DNA from: CAVVVS01 sp963751355
Lineage (GTDB): Bacteria; Bacteroidota; Ignavibacteria; Ignavibacteriales; Ignavibacteriaceae
Assembly (NCBI GenBank): GCA_963751355.1
Contig: CAVVVS010000116.1
Span: 1-64,000 of the forward strand
Direction: 5' to 3'
DNA: 64,000 bases
In this document: piece after piece, positions 15,048-24,388 of the stretch
Numbering within the stretch: the first letter of the stretch is position 1
Layout of the letters: each line of letters begins with the position of its first letter
Translations under genes and position numbers: made by a program
Notes under the pieces: generated by a model
The model's database searches: none
Told to the model about the DNA's origin: nothing
What the model saw: only the letters and a program-made list of their open reading frames with translations

Positions 15048-18026
15048 GTGTCTGATATACTATCTAAATTATATTCATCCCATAGTAGAAGCATTTGGCT
15101 TACCACATTTTTAATTATTTTTTTATTTTATTCCACATCACTATTTGCTCAATCGGATTGGTATGTAAGAGAGAGCAAACATTTTAAAGTGATTTACAGG
15201 GCGCCCCAGGCAAACTTAGTACCTCATATCCTGCAATCGGCGGAGCAGGCTTTAAATACTTTAATGAAAATTTTTGATTATAAACCATCCGAAAAAATAA
15301 TTATCAATACTTATGACGTGAATGATTATGGCTTTGCATCGGCAACAACGGTACCCGAAAATTTCATTAGGCTAGAAGTAGAGCCTTTTGAGCCGGGATA
15401 TGAAAATGTTCCCTACAATGAAAGATTCCAATGGGTTTTGAGTCATGAATTAGTTCATATTGTGGTGGATGATAAAGCTTCTAATGCAGAGAAGATAACT
15501 CGTTCAATTTTTTCGAAAGTCTCACCTGAAAAATCACAACCTGTGTCAATCTTATTTAGCCTGCTGACAAATTACAGCCGATACACTCCTAGATGGCATC
15601 AGGAAGGCATTGCAGTATTCATGGAAACCTGGTTAAGCGGAGGTTTTGGCAGGGAGCTGGGGAATTTTGATGAAATGTATTTCAGGTCAATGGTGCTTAA
15701 TAAAAATAAATTTCCTTCATATAATGAATTGGATTCTAAAACCAGCTTAACTTCGTTTTTACTAGGTACTCTCTATTATATATACGGTGCTCGTTTTTGT
15801 GCTTATTTATCAATAAAGTATGGAGCGGATAAATTGCTGGATTGGTTTAAAGTTGAACCGGGAGATTTTTATGAAGGATTTGTAAATAAATTTAAGAAAG
15901 TTTACGGATTATCTTTAACCAAAGGCTGGAATGATTTTATCCAATTTGAAAAGAACTTTCAAAATGAGAATATAAAAAGAATTGAGAAATCACTGGTTAC
16001 CCCCATACATCAAATTACAAGAGGACCCATAGGGTGGGTAACCGAAGCATACTACGATTCCTCGGAAAATTCGATGATTTTTGGTTTTCATAATCCAAAT
16101 CATTTAGCTGAAATCGGAAAGTTAAAATTAACCGGTTCACAGATAAAAAAAGTAGGTACACTACCTACACCCAGTATGTTTCAAGTTGCATCGACTGCTT
16201 TCGACAAAAATTTGGGATTATTTTTCTATACTACAAAAAATAACGAACTGTATCGTGATCTCCGCGTTTTACAATTAAAATCGCAGGATACTAAGTTGTT
16301 ATTTGAGAATAGTAGAGTCGGTGATTTGACCGTATCCAATTCAAATCATGAAATTTGGGGAGTTTTGCATTCCGACGCAAGAACATCTTTGGTTTATTCC
16401 GCTTATCCATATCGATTTCTGGAACCAGTAATTGGTTTTAATGTCGGTGATAATATTTTTGATCTGTCTGTCAGTCCTTCAGGACATCAATTGACGGCAG
16501 TTTTACACAGAACTAACGGCGTTCAATCGGTAATAGTAGCTAATTGTGATAGTTTAAAAGCAGGAAAAAATTTCAAATTTTTTACAATTACAGACAAAGG
16601 GACACCGGAAAGTCCTTCATGGAGCTCCGATGGTAAGTATATTTACTGGAACGCTTATACAAACGGAGTATCAAACATTTATCGTAAAAAAATAAATGAT
16701 CCCAGTTCGGCTGTGGAGCCAATGAGTAACACTTTAAGCGGACTTTTCAAACCAGTTTATTTAAATAAAGATTCATTATTCGCTTTCGAATTTACTCCCA
16801 AAGGTTTTATTCCGGTAATAATACCCAATAAACCTGCTGAATATCTTCCGGCAATTCAATATATGGGGGAAGAAATAGTGAATAAAGATCCAGAGGTTAC
16901 CCATTGGACCACGCCAAAATATAATGTTGCTGATTTTAAAAAGGGCATCACAAAACAAAAAACATATAATTCTCTTGCTAATTTGAAAATATTAACATTT
17001 ATACCTGTCATCAGTGGATTTCGGGAACAAAAGGTGTTTGGATTTTACAGTCATATATCAGATCCTTTGATCGTCAATGATTTAACAATGGAATTTGGTG
17101 TATCATTATTTAATAAAAATCCGCAAGCTCCAAAATATCATTTAAAGGCTAAATATTCTTATAAGAGAAAGTATAATGTAGGAATCGATTATAATGCACC
17201 GGATTTTTATGATCTCTTTAATAAACGTAAACGCGGGATGATGGGAACCAAATTAAGTTTGGGCGATGTTCATTACTGGATTTACGACAATCCTCTTAAG
17301 GTCAAGCAAACAACTGAATTTGATTGGTATACGGGTGTGGAGTACTTTAACGATAACCTCCTAAAAATTTCTATACCCGATTTTTGGGTGGCTCAAACCG
17401 CCATTAATTCAAAAGACCTGCGCAGAAGTATCGGCAGCATTGATTTTGAGTATGGAAATAATTTTACTCTAACCTGGATGAATTTCGGATCCCAAGATAA
17501 AAAATCCGTTGTTGCAGGACAACTGTTCGGGGAATGGGATAATTATTCAACATGGCTATTTCCTCATAATATTTTCCATCTTAAAGTAGCTTCGGGTTAT
17601 AGCTGGAATACGAATAAGTTGATACAAGCAAAATTTTACTTTGGTGGTTTTGGTAATAGGATAATTGAGGATGCCGATGTTAAGCAGTACCGGAATATTT
17701 TTCGTCTTCCGGGTGTTCCGATTTATGATATATCTGCCGCAAATTTCGGAAAGGTAATGATTGAAAATGAATTGCCGCCTGTACGTTTCAGTAATGCGAG
17801 AATAGGTCAGCATTATCTTAGTCATTTTAATGTGTCGCTTTATTCCCAGGGATTAATAGTTTTCTCCCCTAAGATTTCAAATTGGGTCGATGCAGGAGCG
17901 CAAATTAATTTTGTGTTCCGTCATTGGTATAATCTTGAATCAACATTTTCAGCAGGGATTGCAAAAGCTTGGTTTGGAAAAAGTAGTTCCTGGGAATGGT
18001 TTCTATCATATAAATTACTGAAATAA
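15048..18026 (+). CDS. Secreted/outer-membrane zinc metalloprotease-like protein with beta-propeller
   Basis: A 992-residue protein starting at GTG; the next in-frame ATG lies inside the fold, so GTG is preferred despite a weak RBS. A signal peptide (about 12-35, ending FAQS) is followed by a Peptidase-MA-like region with HELVH at 133-137 and a possible third ligand Glu185 in WHQEGIAVFME. Residues about 320-620 resemble a TolB/WD40-type propeller (SPSWSSDGKYIYWNAYTNG). The rest is aromatic and strand-rich and ends in a WFLSYKLLK-like strand, consistent with an outer-membrane barrel. It follows the repeat-protein gene but is separated from it by a strong terminator. Processing of the repeat protein is conceivable but unproven. 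Confidence 0.75.
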   Translation: MSDILSKLYSSHSRSIWLTTFLIIFLFYSTSLFAQSDWYVRESKHFKVIYRAPQANLVPHILQSAEQALNTLMKIFDYKPSEKIIINTYDVNDYGFASATTVPENFIRLEVEPFEPGYENVPYNERFQWVLSHELVHIVVDDKASNAEKITRSIFSKVSPEKSQPVSILFSLLTNYSRYTPRWHQEGIAVFMETWLSGGFGRELGNFDEMYFRSMVLNKNKFPSYNELDSKTSLTSFLLGTLYYIYGARFCAYLSIKYGADKLLDWFKVEPGDFYEGFVNKFKKVYGLSLTKGWNDFIQFEKNFQNENIKRIEKSLVTPIHQITRGPIGWVTEAYYDSSENSMIFGFHNPNHLAEIGKLKLTGSQIKKVGTLPTPSMFQVASTAFDKNLGLFFYTTKNNELYRDLRVLQLKSQDTKLLFENSRVGDLTVSNSNHEIWGVLHSDARTSLVYSAYPYRFLEPVIGFNVGDNIFDLSVSPSGHQLTAVLHRTNGVQSVIVANCDSLKAGKNFKFFTITDKGTPESPSWSSDGKYIYWNAYTNGVSNIYRKKINDPSSAVEPMSNTLSGLFKPVYLNKDSLFAFEFTPKGFIPVIIPNKPAEYLPAIQYMGEEIVNKDPEVTHWTTPKYNVADFKKGITKQKTYNSLANLKILTFIPVISGFREQKVFGFYSHISDPLIVNDLTMEFGVSLFNKNPQAPKYHLKAKYSYKRKYNVGIDYNAPDFYDLFNKRKRGMMGTKLSLGDVHYWIYDNPLKVKQTTEFDWYTGVEYFNDNLLKISIPDFWVAQTAINSKDLRRSIGSIDFEYGNNFTLTWMNFGSQDKKSVVAGQLFGEWDNYSTWLFPHNIFHLKVASGYSWNTNKLIQAKFYFGGFGNRIIEDADVKQYRNIFRLPGVPIYDISAANFGKVMIENELPPVRFSNARIGQHYLSHFNVSLYSQGLIVFSPKISNWVDAGAQINFVFRHWYNLESTFSAGIAKAWFGKSSSWEWFLSYKLLK

Positions 18027-18993
18027 TCTACATTTAATTTGCAAAATATATTCATTTGTTGATTACTTTTTCCGCGAAATATTAAACATTCATTAAACAC
18101 CGGAATTGTAACTATTATTCAGAAGAAAACTTCAATTTCACTAGGTGAAATAACAACCGTTCCACTGAGTTATCTGCATGCACTAACAAATATAAAAGTT
18201 TAAACCGGATTGATATAAATGTTACTGTGTACCGTCTTTTTGTTTTTGTGCTGCATTTCAAGCAGGGAAGCGAATTGTGTGGAATATAAATAAATAATTT
18301 AAAAAGTTTTACAAGGTATTCTCTGAACATAGATATCTTAAAAAGGAGCTCTTAAAAATCAGAAAATAGATTTAATATCGGTATAACTTGTGCATTAAAT
18401 ACAGGTTAAATCATATACCGGGAAGTTTGCTTGAGCAAAGCATTTATTTATATCTTGTTACATGATTATGAATTATCTGACGGCTTTTAAGAGAAGTCGA
18501 TTAAGCCCACCTATAATTTAAAGTGAGATGATTAATAATAGATTTGTATAAAATTAAAAGTATTTTAACAGTACTGAAAAAGAATTATAATGCATACAAA
18601 GATTATATTCTGATGTATAATGAACATAGGAATGCGATGAAAGAAGCTGAAAGTTATTTCGAGCTTGGAATAATTTATGTTGATATGAACAGGCCTGGTT
18701 TCCCTGGAAATGTTTTAAATCAGCACTCAACAATTTTAGGAAATTGAAATCATATAAATCAATAAAAAAGTTTGAAAACAGTTAAAAAAATTGAAGCTAA
18801 TTTTATATTTATAGAATACTACAAGCTTTAATAACTTTCACACCCATTAAATGAAACGATAATAATTTGGTTTTTGAAATTCATACAATTCAAAACCGCA
18901 CCTAAGACAATGTTTTAAATTTAAGGCTAATATCTTATATTAGATTATAATTCAAATTAATTTATTTTTAGAATTCTTAAAGGCTTTGAATAA
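18027..18993. other. Long gene-poor intergenic region
   Basis: The only open frame is a 67-codon one at 18544-18747. It starts with TTG, has no ribosome binding site and has no recognisable relatives. No terminator, tRNA or sigma-54 motif is visible. The next gene begins with a GTG at 18994, so part of this stretch is probably its leader. Confidence 0.4.
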
Positions 18994-20301
18994 GTGAAGT
19001 TTTCGGAATTTAAAAAGAAAATAGATAATAATGAGAATATAGGGACGCAAGAGGATCTTTCTTCGGAGAGAGCGAAAGACCTGCAGTTGATCCTTGATAT
19101 TGTAAGAATTATCAATAGTTCCTTGATTCCTGAAGAAGTATTGCAGTTAGTGGTAAAAAATGCCATTAAGATTACAGACTCAGACCGGGGCTTTATTGTA
19201 CTCAAAAATAAATCAGGTAATCTTGATTATAAACTGGGACTTAATTCCGAAGGAGAAAATTTACCGGAGAGCTTATTTAATGTTAGTAATACTGTGGTTG
19301 AAGATGTATTCAGAACCGGACAGTCTAAATTTATTGAGGCTGCCCAAAGCGATACGAATTTTGATCCAAGTAAAAGCATATTAAAACTTGATCTGCAAAC
19401 AATTTTATGTTCGCCTTTAATAACAGAAAATAAAAAGATTGGTGTAATTTATGTTGACAGTAAAAATCTTCATAAAATAAAGATTAGAGAAATAACAAAC
19501 ACATTTGAGATACTTGCCGGTCAAGCAGCTACTGCTATTAGGAATGCTCAATTGTATGCCGGTCAGATAAATGCCTATAATGCATTGAATGAAGCAAACG
19601 TACAATTGATTAGATCTGAAAGAAAAGCATTAAAATCCAGCATTGATTCCGAAATAGGGCAGTCGTTGCAGGGATTAGTTCATCTGTCATTACTTGAAAC
19701 CGAAAGTATGATGAGAACAATTGAAAAAGCGGAAAAAGAATTGTCTGCAACAAATTACGATATAGATTTCATATTGTTTGACCGGTTGAAATTAAAAAAT
19801 AAAGTTGCCATCGACAGTATACGAAACATACAAAAATATGCTCAAGTTTTGCTTGAAACATCTATAATGAATTTAAATAAAGACAGCGGTGATTTGAATA
19901 GAACTATTCAGTCGGTTATAAGATATATTTCTCCGATGAAAAAGTTTTACAATATTACGTTTAAAACAAATTTCACTACACTTCCGTCTTGCAATTATGA
20001 TTCCGAACAAATGCAGCACCTCCTGGTTCATTTATTTACAAATTCTGCTGAGGCAAAAAAAGATGCAACAATTACCATAAAAACTTATCATATTGATAAG
20101 AGGATTTATGTAGAGGTTAGTGATACCGGACCTGGTATTCCCGGCAATATGCTTAATAATATTTTTTCGCTTCCAATGCCCGAAAAGGTTGGGTATGGTT
20201 TGTTTTTATGTAAGAGTATACTTGAACGGCACAACGGAGAAATTAAGTTGTTGGAAAGTAAAGACGGAGCTGTATTTCAATTTTCATTACCGGTTAATTA
20301 A
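18994..20301 (+). CDS. GAF-domain sensor with HATPase domain but no phospho-histidine
   Basis: A 435-residue cytosolic protein from a GTG start. Residues about 35-190 are a GAF domain (DSDRGFIVL, TILCSPL, GVIYVDS). The dimerisation helix reads SSIDSEIGQSLQGL (215-228), where kinases have AHEInnPL, so Ser219 replaces the phosphoacceptor His. The HATPase part retains an N-box Asn (LFTNSAEA), G1 DTGPGIP and G2 GYGLFL. It is therefore likely a pseudokinase or an ATP-binding partner rather than an autophosphorylating kinase. The hybrid kinase at 20304 starts 2 bases after the stop, so the two probably work together. Confidence 0.85.
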   Translation: MKFSEFKKKIDNNENIGTQEDLSSERAKDLQLILDIVRIINSSLIPEEVLQLVVKNAIKITDSDRGFIVLKNKSGNLDYKLGLNSEGENLPESLFNVSNTVVEDVFRTGQSKFIEAAQSDTNFDPSKSILKLDLQTILCSPLITENKKIGVIYVDSKNLHKIKIREITNTFEILAGQAATAIRNAQLYAGQINAYNALNEANVQLIRSERKALKSSIDSEIGQSLQGLVHLSLLETESMMRTIEKAEKELSATNYDIDFILFDRLKLKNKVAIDSIRNIQKYAQVLLETSIMNLNKDSGDLNRTIQSVIRYISPMKKFYNITFKTNFTTLPSCNYDSEQMQHLLVHLFTNSAEAKKDATITIKTYHIDKRIYVEVSDTGPGIPGNMLNNIFSLPMPEKVGYGLFLCKSILERHNGEIKLLESKDGAVFQFSLPVN

Positions 20302-20303
20302 GT

Positions 20304-21806
20304 ATGTCAGAATCATTGCTTAAATATTTCCGCCTTTTATATGATCAAATTCATTTCCCCATCCAGGTAGTTAACGAAGATGGTAAAATTGTATATGTTA
20401 ACCAAGCATTTACTTTTCAATGGGGTTATAGCCTCTCAGAATTAAATAATTATTCGGTTTTTAAAGACAGAGAGCTAAAGAGAAGTGGTATACAAGATCT
20501 AATTAAGAAAACTTTCAAGGAAAAATACTACTGCTTTTCTAATAGCTATTCAGATTCATTGCTGAAGAGTAAAGAAGTTAGTATCCCATATTATAGAACA
20601 AAGATTTTTTATGCTTCGCTAGATGTCCAAAGTTACGTTATTCTTTTTCATGAAGATCAAACCGAGATGTTGCTGTCCCAGGAAGAAATTAGAAAATCCA
20701 GGGATGGAAATAGAGAAGCAGAAAGATTAAAAGATAATTTCTTAAACGTATTATCGCACGAACTGCGCACACCATTGAATATTATCTTGGGTTATTCCTC
20801 AATTATTAAAGATAGTTTAAGAGACAAAATAAATCCCGAGGACCGGGTATATTTGGATAACCTTTACAGTGGAAGTGAAAGATTGTATAAAAGTATTACA
20901 CAGATGTTGGAGTTTGCACAAATTGAATCGGGTAATTATTCATTATCTCTAGAGACTGTTAATTTAGTATCAATTTTAAACTCTAAGATTGATATTCTCC
21001 GTGAGAATATTATGGAAAAAAATCTTGACATTAGAACTATTTATAAGAATGAATCTATCCTCGTAAACGTTGATATCCAATGTGTTGAAAATGCAATAAA
21101 TAATTTATTAGATAATGCAGTCAAATTCACAAAACAAGGATTTATTGAGGTTGAGGCCGAAATAGTTGAAGATAGAGAGTTGGCAGTTTGTAAGATTAGG
21201 GATTCGGGTGTGGGGATATCATCAGAATATTTAGATCATCTTTTCCAACCGTTTAGTCAAGAAGAACTTAATATCGGAAGAAGCTATGAAGGTAACGGGC
21301 TGGGATTGGCATTGGCAAAAAGATATCTGGAACAAATGGGAGGTTCTCTGTTAGTTGATAGTATAAAGAGCGTCGGAACAACCTTTACTTTCACATTACC
21401 CTTGTCACCAAAGGTTTTTGACAAAAATAAGAATGAGGGAAAACAAAATAAAGATAAATATAAGAAAATTTTATTGCTCGAAGATACGGGAGAATCCTTA
21501 GATTTGCTGAGAGCATATCTTAAAAGTACACACACAATCGATTCCCTGGAATTGAAAAAACTTGAGAAGGATGTTACCAGTAACAAGGATATTAATATTT
21601 TTATGATTGATATAAATCCCAATCAATGGCAAGCCGGAATTGAGACATGCAAAAAAATTACGAGTAACGATAAATTAAATCGACCAATAGTGGTTATTTC
21701 GAGCGAGTTCATGGATGCCAAAATTAAAGAATTTTATTCGGCAGGTGCCGATAAGTTTATTGTTAAACCCTTCTCGAAGAACGATCTTCTTAAAGCTTTA
21801 GAATAA
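20304..21806 (+). CDS. PAS-domain hybrid histidine kinase with receiver
   Basis: A 500-residue kinase. PAS domain (about 12-120), HisKA with FLNVLSHELRTPLNI (His152), N-box NNLLDNAVKF, G1 DSGVGI, G2 GNGLGLALAK, then a C-terminal receiver (387-500) with Asp436 in FMIDIN, Ser467 in VISSEF and Lys488 in VKPF. No membrane segment or signal peptide is present, so sensing is cytosolic. It is co-transcribed with the pseudokinase ending at 20301. No DNA-binding output gene is adjacent, so phosphotransfer to a remote regulator is expected. Confidence 0.93.
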   Translation: MSESLLKYFRLLYDQIHFPIQVVNEDGKIVYVNQAFTFQWGYSLSELNNYSVFKDRELKRSGIQDLIKKTFKEKYYCFSNSYSDSLLKSKEVSIPYYRTKIFYASLDVQSYVILFHEDQTEMLLSQEEIRKSRDGNREAERLKDNFLNVLSHELRTPLNIILGYSSIIKDSLRDKINPEDRVYLDNLYSGSERLYKSITQMLEFAQIESGNYSLSLETVNLVSILNSKIDILRENIMEKNLDIRTIYKNESILVNVDIQCVENAINNLLDNAVKFTKQGFIEVEAEIVEDRELAVCKIRDSGVGISSEYLDHLFQPFSQEELNIGRSYEGNGLGLALAKRYLEQMGGSLLVDSIKSVGTTFTFTLPLSPKVFDKNKNEGKQNKDKYKKILLLEDTGESLDLLRAYLKSTHTIDSLELKKLEKDVTSNKDINIFMIDINPNQWQAGIETCKKITSNDKLNRPIVVISSEFMDAKIKEFYSAGADKFIVKPFSKNDLLKALE

Positions 21807-22011
21807 AGTCTCCTTCGATCTCCAATTCTTAATAAAATAAAATTTGTGCAATTATATCTTTTGTATCCGGCAAGTAAAATAGACTGCCCCCATTTAACCT
21901 AGAACATGTTATGTAGGTGAAAAATCTTTCGGTTTAAAGGTGAATCTCAAAAACAGGGAAAAAATAACATCTCATACACTGAACCTTGCTGCAAATTTTA
22001 TTAAAAAACGG

Positions 22012-22662
22012 TCATGCTGACATTAAATTTCCCAATAAAAGGAAGAAGAGCAGTTGAGCCAGGAAATAATGAAGAAGAACAGGTGAATAAATTTTAATTT
22101 TACTGATTGAGATAACAGAAGCCGCGACTAAAGTAATTAAGAACCAGGCTAAATAATTTTGCAGAGGAATTGAGTTTCCATGCCAATTCCAATAATTTAA
22201 TAAAATAGCGACCGGCTCAAGAAAGAAATCAAATATTATTGCCAGTATTGAGGTAAAGACGGAAATTATTAGAACGTTTTTAGAAATCCGGCTTGAAATT
22301 CCTGTTGTGCCCAAAATAACCAGTGCCCAATTAAAGCCTATAATTAAAGGTACTCCGAAAAGTTTAAGTCCCAATGCATTTCCGTAATCATATTTACCGA
22401 AAATCAAACCGGTATTCACACCAATTGCCTCAATTATGAAAGTAAACAAAAAAATAGCGAGAACATAAAAAAATATTTTCCTTTTGTTTTTGGGGAACGC
22501 GCAGTAAACAGCTAAAATACCTGTCAATAGAAGGGCAAAAGGGGTTAACTCCAGCATCAGTGTGCGGGTGAATTGCACTATATGTCCGAGAAAGCCGACA
22601 AAGTAAATTACGTATAATAATATTATTACGCGTTTGTTTGTAATATTCGCCTGCCTTTCCAA
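22012..22662 (-). CDS. cruF: Carotenoid 1'-hydratase-type membrane protein (CruF/DUF422 family)
   Basis: A 216-residue protein with about six membrane segments. The family core is clear: EAIGVNTGLIFGKYDYGN (about 78-95) followed by GVPLIIGFNW. CruF-type enzymes hydrate the psi end of carotenoids at C-1'. The start is TTG at 22662, supported by AAAGGA upstream, and overlaps the end of the glycosyltransferase gene by 37 bases. It is the last gene of the leftward carotenoid operon. In this context gamma-carotene is the likely substrate, giving the hydroxyl that the adjacent transferase can glycosylate. Confidence 0.85.
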   Translation of the reverse strand: MERQANITNKRVIILLYVIYFVGFLGHIVQFTRTLMLELTPFALLLTGILAVYCAFPKNKRKIFFYVLAIFLFTFIIEAIGVNTGLIFGKYDYGNALGLKLFGVPLIIGFNWALVILGTTGISSRISKNVLIISVFTSILAIIFDFFLEPVAILLNYWNWHGNSIPLQNYLAWFLITLVAASVISISKIKIYSPVLLHYFLAQLLFFLLLGNLMSA

Positions 22663-23738
22663 TTTATCCTTTTATTTTTTGTTATGATAATGGAATTTAA
22701 TCCGGTTATGAATAATATAATCATCTGTAACGGGTGTAATAAAATATTTAATAAAAAATTCTGCCTGCTGATTATCGATATTAAAATCCGGTTTAGTAAT
22801 ATCAAAACAATGATAAACAAAAATTTTGTTGACAAAAATAACAAAACGAAAGGGCAGAAAAATGAAATCAACAGAAACGATAAAATAACAAAGAACAAAA
22901 CATAGTTTATTTTAAAAGCCGAAAAAAAATTTTTGGAATATCCGGAAAAAGCAGACCTCATATTTTTGTACATCCTGCACTTAATTAGGTTGTTTCCAAG
23001 ATATGTAATAGTTCTCATTCCATTTTGTTTTACCAGCCTAGCTAGTTCCATATCCTCAACAATGCTGTCTGCAACAGCCTTATGTCCCCCGGTTGAAAAG
23101 TATGAGCTTTTATCCCAAAGCATGAATTGACCATTTGCAGCCGAGAATGATTGGTTCGTAGATTCATAAATCATTTTCATTGGTAAAAATGATAAAAGCA
23201 GCCAATTCATTAGAGGTACTATTAATTTTTCTCCGGTAGATGCCATTACTTGAGACGGGAAAACCGAAAACATATTTACTTCCTTTTTTTTCATCTCATG
23301 CATGACCGCAGTTAATGCTTGAGGGGCTAAAAGTACATCCGAATCTAGAAACAATAAATACCTGCCTGTTGTTTGAAATAAGAGTTGATGACATGCCCAG
23401 TTTTTACCTATCCAGCCCGAAGGTAGTGTACGACCATGAATTAGAAACAGATTTTCATACTTCATTTGTAACAACTTTACTTTTTTAGCCGTTTTATCGG
23501 TTGATTGGTCATCTAAAACATATACATCTAAATTTTCATAATCTTGTTTCAATACCGAGAGAAGGCAAGCCGTAATATTTTCTTCCTCGTTACGCGCAGG
23601 GATTAGAACAGAAATTCTTGCGTTATTACTTTCGTTTAATAAATTTTCATTCAATCGAGGGGCGGTGAAATAATTATAAATTGATATTATTGTTGTAAAT
23701 GAAATAAATATCAATATGATATAAAAAATGATTGTCAT
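22626..23738 (-). CDS. Family 2 glycosyltransferase, probable carotenoid glycosyltransferase (CruC-like)
   Basis: A 370-residue GT-A fold enzyme. It has an N-terminal membrane helix, SVLIPARNEEENI (43-55), DDQSTD (76-81), the DSD nucleotide-sugar/metal motif (132-134), a VEDMELARL acceptor region, and three to four C-terminal membrane helices. The shape fits CruC/CrtQ-type carotenoid glycosyltransferases. Overlap with CruF downstream and the acyltransferase upstream (4 bases) supports transfer of a sugar to the 1'-hydroxyl. Sugar identity cannot be read from sequence. Confidence 0.82.
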   Translation of the reverse strand: MTIIFYIILIFISFTTIISIYNYFTAPRLNENLLNESNNARISVLIPARNEEENITACLLSVLKQDYENLDVYVLDDQSTDKTAKKVKLLQMKYENLFLIHGRTLPSGWIGKNWACHQLLFQTTGRYLLFLDSDVLLAPQALTAVMHEMKKKEVNMFSVFPSQVMASTGEKLIVPLMNWLLLSFLPMKMIYESTNQSFSAANGQFMLWDKSSYFSTGGHKAVADSIVEDMELARLVKQNGMRTITYLGNNLIKCRMYKNMRSAFSGYSKNFFSAFKINYVLFFVILSFLLISFFCPFVLLFLSTKFLFIIVLILLNRILISIISRQNFLLNILLHPLQMIILFITGLNSIIITKNKRINWKGRRILQTNA

Positions 23739-24388
23739 TCAAAAAAATCTTTCTTATGATTATTTGAGATTGAACTGTCCAGAAGTGACATATTTTCCGC
23801 AAAGACAGCATTGAAAGAGTCAAAATTCTTGCACACGATTTTTGAATCAATAGGGTTTCCGAATCTTACAAAGACTTCGGGATGTTTTTCATTCCCGTAA
23901 TTTATTCTAAATCCAACAGGTAATAATTTAACACTCTTCTCAATATCAAATAAAATCTTAACTATACCCGGTTTTAGGTTGAAAGGCCTTTTTTCATAAG
24001 GCTCAATTTCTCCCTGCGGGTATACTACTACATAACTATTAGGCTCCAGTAATTTTTCCCGTGTAAATCGGAAAGATTCAATTATACTTTTAGGATTAAC
24101 CGGGTTAATTGAATAAGCACCTACTTTTGAAAAAAAATAATATTTACTGAGTTGTTCTTCTGTCATCATCATGTATAATTTCCTATTTGTTAATTTCTTA
24201 AAAACATAATCGATGAAGAATCCGTCCCACCATGAAAAATGATTGGGTGTTACCAGCAAAGGTGTATCTGCGCCTATGACAGGCATTTCATTAATCATGG
24301 AAAAACCGCTGAAGTTAGCCTTCAACAGTCTTTCTATGTAAAAATCAAATATCAACATTGCCCATTTTTTATGATTTGAGTAAATCAT
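23735..24388 (-). CDS. PlsC-type acyltransferase, probable carotenoid glycoside acyltransferase (CruD-like)
   Basis: A 217-residue membrane-associated acyltransferase with the catalytic HX4D motif NHFSWWD (His50, Asp55) and the second block YPQGEIEPYEKRPF. It could in principle be a lysophosphatidate acyltransferase. Its place between a carotenoid desaturase and the glycosyltransferase, with 4-base and 0-base junctions, favours acylation of the carotenoid sugar, as CruD does in green sulfur bacteria. Confidence 0.78.
   Translation of the reverse strand: MIYSNHKKWAMLIFDFYIERLLKANFSGFSMINEMPVIGADTPLLVTPNHFSWWDGFFIDYVFKKLTNRKLYMMMTEEQLSKYYFFSKVGAYSINPVNPKSIIESFRFTREKLLEPNSYVVVYPQGEIEPYEKRPFNLKPGIVKILFDIEKSVKLLPVGFRINYGNEKHPEVFVRFGNPIDSKIVCKNFDSFNAVFAENMSLLDSSISNNHKKDFFE

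Noticed and set aside
18544..18747. 67-codon open frame after the metalloprotease gene
   Set aside because: TTG start, no ribosome binding site, no recognisable relatives, isolated in gene-poor DNA.
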